NCBI RefSeq assembly: GCF_017995835.1
Contig: NZ_JAGOID010000018.1
Location: forward strand, 1 to 40,059
DNA from: Amaricoccus sp.
GTDB lineage: Bacteria > Pseudomonadota > Alphaproteobacteria > Rhodobacterales > Rhodobacteraceae
Direction: 5' to 3'
DNA: 40,059 nt
Below are positions 36,098 through 40,059 of this stretch, piece after piece. Positions within the stretch are counted from its first letter, which is position 1. Every line of letters starts with the position of its first letter. The notes below the pieces were generated by a model. It saw only the letters and a program-made list of their open reading frames with translations. It ran no database searches and was not told the origin of the DNA. Both the position numbers and the translations under genes were made by a program.

Positions 36098-37024
36098 CTA
36101 CACCCCGAGGCACCAGCGCATGATCGCCTTCTGCGCGTGCAGCCGGTTCTCGGCCTCGTCGAAGACGACGGAGGCGGGGCCGTCCATCACCTCGCTCGTC
36201 ACCTCCTCGCCGCGATGGGCGGGCAGACAGTGCATGAACAGCGCCCCGGGTCCGGCCCGTCCCATCAGCCGCGCGTCGACCTGGTAGGGACGGAGCTGGT
36301 TGTGGCGGCGCTCCCGCGTCGAGACCGCGTCGTGCATCGAGACCCAGGTGTCGGTGACGACGAGGTCGGCCCCCTCGACCGCGCGCGCCGGGTCGCGCTC
36401 GATCGCGACCTTCGAACCCCGCTCGCGGGCGAAGGCCACGGCGGGCGCGGCAGGGTCGAGATTGGGCGGGCCGCAAAAGGTGAAGTCGAAGCCGAGCTGC
36501 CCCGCCGCGTGCAGGAACGAGGCGCAGACGTTGTTGCCGTCGCCGAGCCAGGCGACCTTGCGCCCCGCGATCGACCCGCGCTTCTCCTCGAAGGTCATCA
36601 CGTCGGCCATGATCTGGCAGGGATGGCTCGCGTCGGTCAGCCCGTTGATCACCGGCACGCTGGCGTGCTCGGCGAGTTCGTTGAGCGAGGCCTCGTCGAA
36701 GGTGCGGATCATGATCAGGTCGACATAGCGCGACAGCACCCGCGCCGTGTCGGCGATGGTCTCGCCGTGGCCGAGCTGCATCTCCTTGCCGGTCAGCACC
36801 AGCGTCTCGCCGCCCATCTGGCGCACGCCGACGTCGAAGCTCGCCCGCGTCCGCGTCGACGGCTTCTCGAAGATCAGCGCGACCATCCGGTCCTTCAGCG
36901 GCTGCACGTCGTCGCTCGCGCCCTTCGCTCGCCCCGCCCGCGCCGCCTTCATCGCGGCCGCCTGCGCGAGAATCCCCCGGATCTCCTCCGGGGCCGTCTG
37001 GCGCAGGTCGAGGAAGCTCCTCAT
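36098..37024 (-). CDS. argF: Ornithine carbamoyltransferase
   Basis: 308 aa. Carbamoyl-phosphate motif STRTR (in [15 protein letters not shown]), DASHPCQ for the binding loop, and the ornithine site [10 protein letters not shown] near the end. It makes citrulline in arginine synthesis, in the cytoplasm. Its ATG overlaps the argD stop (ATGA), so the two genes form an operon in the classical argD-argF order of Alphaproteobacteria. Confidence 0.97.
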   Translation of the reverse strand: MRSFLDLRQTAPEEIRGILAQAAAMKAARAGRAKGASDDVQPLKDRMVALIFEKPSTRTRASFDVGVRQMGGETLVLTGKEMQLGHGETIADTARVLSRYVDLIMIRTFDEASLNELAEHASVPVINGLTDASHPCQIMADVMTFEEKRGSIAGRKVAWLGDGNNVCASFLHAAGQLGFDFTFCGPPNLDPAAPAVAFARERGSKVAIERDPARAVEGADLVVTDTWVSMHDAVSTRERRHNQLRPYQVDARLMGRAGPGALFMHCLPAHRGEEVTSEVMDGPASVVFDEAENRLHAQKAIMRWCLGV

Positions 37025-38199
37025 GCCGCCGCCCGGAGGCGGCTCGCCGCCGCGTCGAGCCGCTTCAGCCCCTCGTCGATCTCCGCGTCGGTGAGGTTGA
37101 GCGGCGGCAGCAGCCGCACGACGCTGTCGGCCGCCGGCACCACGATCACCCGCTCGGCATAGCCCGCCGCGACGACGTCCGCCGGCGCCCGCTTGCAGCG
37201 CAGCCCGAGCATCAGCCCCTCGCCGCGGATACCCTCGAAGACGTCCGGGTGCGCCGCGACGAGCCCCTCGAGGCCCTGGCGGAACCGCCCGGCAGCCCGG
37301 CTGACCCCGTCGAGGAAGCCGGGCGTGGTGACCACGTCCATGACCGCCACCCCGACGGCGCAGGCGAGCGGGTTGCCGCCATAGGTCGAGCCGTGCGTGC
37401 CCGGGCCCATGCCGGAGGCCGCCCTCTCGGTGGCGAGGCAGGCCCCGAGCGGGAACCCCCCGCCGATCCCCTTGGCGATCGTCATGATGTCGGGCGCGAT
37501 CCCGGCCCATTCGTGGTGGAAGAGCCTGCCCGTCCGGCCCATGCCGCACTGGACCTCGTCGAGGATCAGGAGCGTGCCGGTCTCGTCGCAGAGCGCGCGC
37601 AGGCCCCTCAGCTCCTCGCGCGACAGCGCCCGGATGCCGCCCTCGCCCTGGATCGGTTCGACCAGCACGGCGGCCGTCTCCGGCCTGATGGCGGCGCGCA
37701 CCTGGTCGAGGTCGAAGAAGGGCAGGTGGTCGAAGCCCGGCACCACCGGCCCGAAGCCCTTGACCATCTTCTCCGACCCGGCCGCCGAGATCGCGCCGTA
37801 GCTGCGGCCGTGGAACGAGCCTTCAAAGGCGATGATGCGGTTGCGCTCCGGCTGGCCCTCGTGGTCGAAATGCTTGCGGGCCATCTTGATCGCGCATTCG
37901 ATCGCCTCGGTCCCCGAGTTGGTCACGAAGACCGTGTCGGCGAAGGTATGCGCCACCAGCCGCTCCGCGAGCGCCTCCTGCTGCGGGATGCGGTAGAGGT
38001 TCGAGGTGTGCCAGAGCCTGCGGCCCTGCGCCTCGAGCGCCGCGACGAGCGCGGGATGCGCATGGCCGAGCAGCGTCACCGCGATGCCGGCGCCGAGATC
38101 GAGGTATCGCTCGCCGTCCTCCGCGACGAGCCACGGACCCGCGCCCTCGACGAAGGCCATCGGCGCGCGGTTGTAGGTCGGCAGGACGGGCGGGATCAC
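37021..38199 (-). CDS. argD: Acetylornithine aminotransferase family protein
   Basis: 392 aa. A fold-type I PLP enzyme: [18 protein letters not shown] for the phosphate loop, [14 protein letters not shown], and the Schiff-base Lys in [14 protein letters not shown]. It exchanges the amino group between N-acetylornithine and glutamate in arginine synthesis and may also serve as succinyl-DAP aminotransferase in lysine synthesis. It is the first gene of the argD-argF operon. Confidence 0.95.
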   Translation of the reverse strand: MIPPVLPTYNRAPMAFVEGAGPWLVAEDGERYLDLGAGIAVTLLGHAHPALVAALEAQGRRLWHTSNLYRIPQQEALAERLVAHTFADTVFVTNSGTEAIECAIKMARKHFDHEGQPERNRIIAFEGSFHGRSYGAISAAGSEKMVKGFGPVVPGFDHLPFFDLDQVRAAIRPETAAVLVEPIQGEGGIRALSREELRGLRALCDETGTLLILDEVQCGMGRTGRLFHHEWAGIAPDIMTIAKGIGGGFPLGACLATERAASGMGPGTHGSTYGGNPLACAVGVAVMDVVTTPGFLDGVSRAAGRFRQGLEGLVAAHPDVFEGIRGEGLMLGLRCKRAPADVVAAGYAERVIVVPAADSVVRLLPPLNLTDAEIDEGLKRLDAAASRLRAAA

Positions 38200-38236
38200 C
38201 GGCGTGGCCTTTCCTCAGAGACGGAGGCCGCGGAAA

Positions 38237-38269
38237 GCGAAAACCCCACCGGCGGCCGCGGCGGTGGGG
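38237..38269 (-). terminator. Attenuator-like hairpin in the argD leader
   Basis: On the minus strand an 8-bp stem CCCCACCG/CGGTGGGG with a 10-base G+C loop is followed at once by TTTTCGC. It lies about 40 bases before the argD ATG and just after a candidate promoter, so it could stop transcription before the structural genes. Confidence 0.55.
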
Positions 38270-38276
38270 CCCACCC

Positions 38277-38305
38277 GTTTAGCCGCAGCCTGCCGCGCAA
38301 GTCAA
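38277..38305 (-). promoter_or_regulatory. Candidate argD promoter
   Basis: On the minus strand TTGACT (38305-38300), a 17-base spacer and CTAAAC (38282-38277). The -35 is good, the -10 poor. Initiation would fall right at the hairpin described above. Confidence 0.4.
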
Positions 38306-38324
38306 TTCGGCCGGCCGGCGGGCT

Positions 38325-38371
38325 GATTCGACCGGAGTTCGGGTTGTGTCCGCCGCCCCGAAAGCTAGAAT
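38325..38371 (+). promoter_or_regulatory. Candidate gcrA promoter with a GANTC site
   Basis: TTGTGT (38344-38349), a 16-base spacer and TAGAAT (38366-38371), about 65 bases before the gene. A GATTC site (38325-38329) lies just upstream; GANTC is the CcrM methylation sequence recognised by GcrA in Caulobacter, so the gene may be cell-cycle controlled. One GANTC alone can occur by chance. Confidence 0.5.
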
Positions 38372-38436
38372 GAGCGACCTTCGGGACCGGGCTATCGGCC
38401 AGGGTTTCGTGCCGATGATCGAGGGAGCCAGCCGTG

Positions 38437-39021
38437 ATGTCCTGGACTGACGAACGCGTGGAGACGCTCAAGGCGATGTGGGCCGAGGGCAAGAGCGCGA
38501 GCCAGATCGCCAAGGAACTCGGCGGCGTCACCCGCAACGCCGTGATCGGCAAGGTGCACCGGCTCGGGCTGTCGAACCGTGGCCCCAATGGCGAGCGTCT
38601 CGACGAGCCCGATGCCGGCGGTCACGGCGAAACCGCCGCCGCCGCCGCGCCGGAGGCGGAGGCCCCCGTCGACGCGACCCCCGTCGAGGCGATCCAGGCG
38701 CGTCCGCGCGAGGCGCTGGCGACGCCGCCGCGCGTCAAGCCGCCGGTCGCGGCCAACGGCCAGCCGATGCCGCCCGCGGGTTCGGAGATCAGCCCGGAGG
38801 CCCTCGCCAACCTCGCCGAGGTCGCCAAGAAGGCGCGCCGCCTCACGCTGATGCAGCTGACCGAGCGCACCTGCAAATGGCCGATCGGCGACCCGGCCAC
38901 GGATGACTTCTGGTTCTGCGGCCTGCCCTGCGTCGCCGGAAAGCCGTACTGCGAGACCCACGTCGCGGTCGCGTTCCAGCCAATGTCGACCCGCCGCGAC
39001 CGCCGGGCCGGGGGGCGTTGA
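38437..39021 (+). CDS. gcrA: GcrA cell cycle regulator
   Basis: 194 aa from ATG 38437. The N-terminal helix-turn-helix is nearly invariant in the family: MSWTDERVETLKAMW, SASQIAKELGG and TRNAVIGKVHRLGL. A long Ala/Pro linker (about 65-125) leads to the C-terminal sigma-70-binding domain with LTERTCKWPIGDP and FCGLPCVAGKPYCETH. It works with RNA polymerase at methylated GANTC promoters. GTG 38434, directly before the ATG, is equally possible by spacing to GAGGGA; the family normally begins MSWT. Confidence 0.95.
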   Translation: MSWTDERVETLKAMWAEGKSASQIAKELGGVTRNAVIGKVHRLGLSNRGPNGERLDEPDAGGHGETAAAAAPEAEAPVDATPVEAIQARPREALATPPRVKPPVAANGQPMPPAGSEISPEALANLAEVAKKARRLTLMQLTERTCKWPIGDPATDDFWFCGLPCVAGKPYCETHVAVAFQPMSTRRDRRAGGR

Positions 39022-39060
39022 GGCCACAGCCCGCGCCGCGCCGCGTTTCGCCGGCGCGTT

Positions 39061-39080
39061 CATCCACCAAACGGTGGATG
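39061..39080. other. Hairpin in the gcrA-phoB intergenic region
   Basis: CATCCACC and GGTGGATG pair around AAAC (8-bp stem, 4-base loop), 40 bases after the gcrA stop. There is no T run. A second dyad, ATGGTC (39097-39102) with GACCAT (39109-39114), follows. Either may mark the end of gcrA or phoB transcripts. Confidence 0.45.
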
Positions 39081-39221
39081 CGCAGCGGCGACGGGCATGG
39101 TCTCATGCGACCATGGTCCTGCAATTCATTCAACTGCGACGTTAGTCAGAACTCCCCGGCCTGGTCTCGCCTGGCCTGGTCGGGGAGGCGTTTCGCCGCG
39201 TAGCCCGATCGGGCCTGCGGC

Positions 39222-39917
39222 TCAACCGGCGTAGGTTTCGTCCAGCGCGTAGCCGGAGGAGCGGACGGTGCGGATCGGGTCGCGGTCGCCGTTGCAGTTC
39301 AGCGCCTTGCGCAGCCGGCCGATATGGACGTCGACGGTCCGGACCTCGACATAGACGTCCTGCCCCCAGACCCGGTCGAGCAGCTGCTCGCGGGAATAGA
39401 CCCTGCCCGGGCGCTGCAACAGCACGTCGAGCAGGCGGAATTCCGTCGGTCCGAGATGCACGTCGCGCCGGCCCCGGCGCACCCGGCAGGTCTGCCGGTC
39501 GAGCACGAGATCGGCGAAGGTCGCGACGTCTCCCGCGAGCGCGGGCGCGGTGCGGCGCAACACCGCGCGGACCCGCGCCACCAGTTCCGACATGGAGAAG
39601 GGCTTGGTCACGTAGTCGTCCGCGCCGACGTCGAGGCCGCGCACCCGGTCCTCCTCCTCGCCGCGCGCGGTCAGCAGGATCACGGGGATCTCGCGGGTTT
39701 CCGTCCGCATCCTCAGGCGCCGGCACAGCTCGACGCCGGACACGTTCGGCAGCATCCAGTCCATGAGCACCAGATCGGGCGACTGCTCATCGACCGCGGT
39801 CAGGGCGTCGTCGCCGTCCGCCACCGCCGCGACCGAGAAGCCCTCCTTCTCGAGGTTGTAGGCGAGGAGATGGCTGATCGCCTCGTCGTCCTCCACCACC
39901 AGCACCTTGGCGCACAT
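39222..39917 (-). CDS. phoB: Phosphate regulon response regulator PhoB
   Basis: 231 aa. Receiver domain with the acidic pocket VVEDDE, phospho-acceptor Asp53 in LVLMDWMLP, LLTAR and VTKPF; then an OmpR/PhoB winged helix with PTEFRLLDVLLQRPGRVYSR and VDVHIGRLRKAL. It activates phosphate uptake genes when phosphorylated by PhoR at low phosphate. It follows phoU on the minus strand with a 13-base gap, the usual pst-phoU-phoB order. Confidence 0.96.
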   Translation of the reverse strand: MCAKVLVVEDDEAISHLLAYNLEKEGFSVAAVADGDDALTAVDEQSPDLVLMDWMLPNVSGVELCRRLRMRTETREIPVILLTARGEEEDRVRGLDVGADDYVTKPFSMSELVARVRAVLRRTAPALAGDVATFADLVLDRQTCRVRRGRRDVHLGPTEFRLLDVLLQRPGRVYSREQLLDRVWGQDVYVEVRTVDVHIGRLRKALNCNGDRDPIRTVRSSGYALDETYAG

Positions 39918-39930
39918 CGGCCGGTCTCCC

Positions 39931-40059
39931 TTACTCGGCGACGAACTCGATGCCGCTCGGCTCGCCCTTGGGACGGTCGTCGCCGAGCCGCTCGCCGGTC
40001 ACGATGTAGTAGATCATCTCCGAGATATGGGTGGTGTGGTCGCCGATGCGCTCGTGGTT
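39931..40059 (-). CDS. phoU: Phosphate transport system protein PhoU, 5' part cut by the window edge
   Basis: The last 42 residues are visible. NHERIGDHTTHISEMIYYIVTGE (quoted in part: NHERIGDHTTHISEMIYY) is the typical C-terminal repeat of PhoU, followed by a family-like tail ending GIEFVAE and TAA at 39931. PhoU bridges the Pst transporter and PhoR and damps the Pho response. Translation of phoB follows after 13 bases. Confidence 0.9.
   Translation of the reverse strand, partial: NHERIGDHTTHISEMIYYIVTGERLGDDRPKGEPSGIEFVAE

Noticed and set aside
39140..39215. Possible terminator between gcrA and phoB (CTCCCCG and CGGGGAG arms)
   Set aside because: The arms are separated by more than 20 bases and there is no T run, so I do not list it as a terminator.

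Overview
The window is about 40 kb of a high-G+C chromosome from an alphaproteobacterium, most likely of the Rhodobacterales/Paracoccaceae type. The evidence is a set of clade-typical genes: gcrA, a GapR-type DUF2312 protein, an Hsp20-DUF1150 pair, DUF1194 and DUF1285 proteins, ThyX, split glcD/E/F subunits, a VPLPA-tailed secreted lipase/esterase-like protein and adjacent phoB-phoU. No rRNA, tRNA or CRISPR array was found. Gene identities come from reading translations and motifs, without database searches.

Layout. 1-1662: a tightly overlapping operon on the minus strand (gapR > vsr > sulfotransferase, running off the left edge) and a small membrane protein. 1863-7831: pyruvate carboxylase, an Hsp20-DUF1150 operon, thioredoxin reductase and a SHOCT membrane protein. 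7968-8468: an Lrp/AsnC regulator. About 8500-12460 is an accessory island: an IS110-family element with an unusual 5' non-coding end (a 40-bp perfect palindrome and a 61-bp tandem duplication), a VapBC module, a ParDE module with an extra antitoxin-like gene, and a distinctly A+T-richer DUF4238 gene that overlaps the end of thyX. 13441-16643: glyoxalase, secreted DUF1194 and GDSL proteins, a cupin and a DUF1285 protein.

17016-23845 is a four-gene MoxR / DUF58 / BatA-DUF4159 / large membrane protein operon, probably an AAA-ATPase system acting at the cell envelope. 24102-29959 holds glycolate oxidase glcD, glcE and glcF plus a secreted trypsin-like protease. glcD is separated from glcEF by an opposite-strand membrane-protein gene broken by one frameshift and one in-frame stop. 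30278-33487: a second Hsp20, an Ala/Pro-rich anchored protein, an M23 peptidase and a lytic transglycosylase. 33545-35875: guanine deaminase and a divergent LysR regulator. 36098-38199: argD-argF with a terminator-like hairpin in the leader. 38437-40059: gcrA, phoB and the end of phoU.

The most unusual signals are non-coding: the IS110 5' end; a related IS 3'-end relic between lysR and argF; and two sets of direct repeats with 11-bp period, one upstream of a good glcD promoter and one (four units of ATGCAC/ATATGC) upstream of the second hsp20. The decayed gene inside the glc cluster and the three-gene parD/parE arrangement also deserve a second look. I did not find a clearly new multi-gene defence or biosynthetic system.
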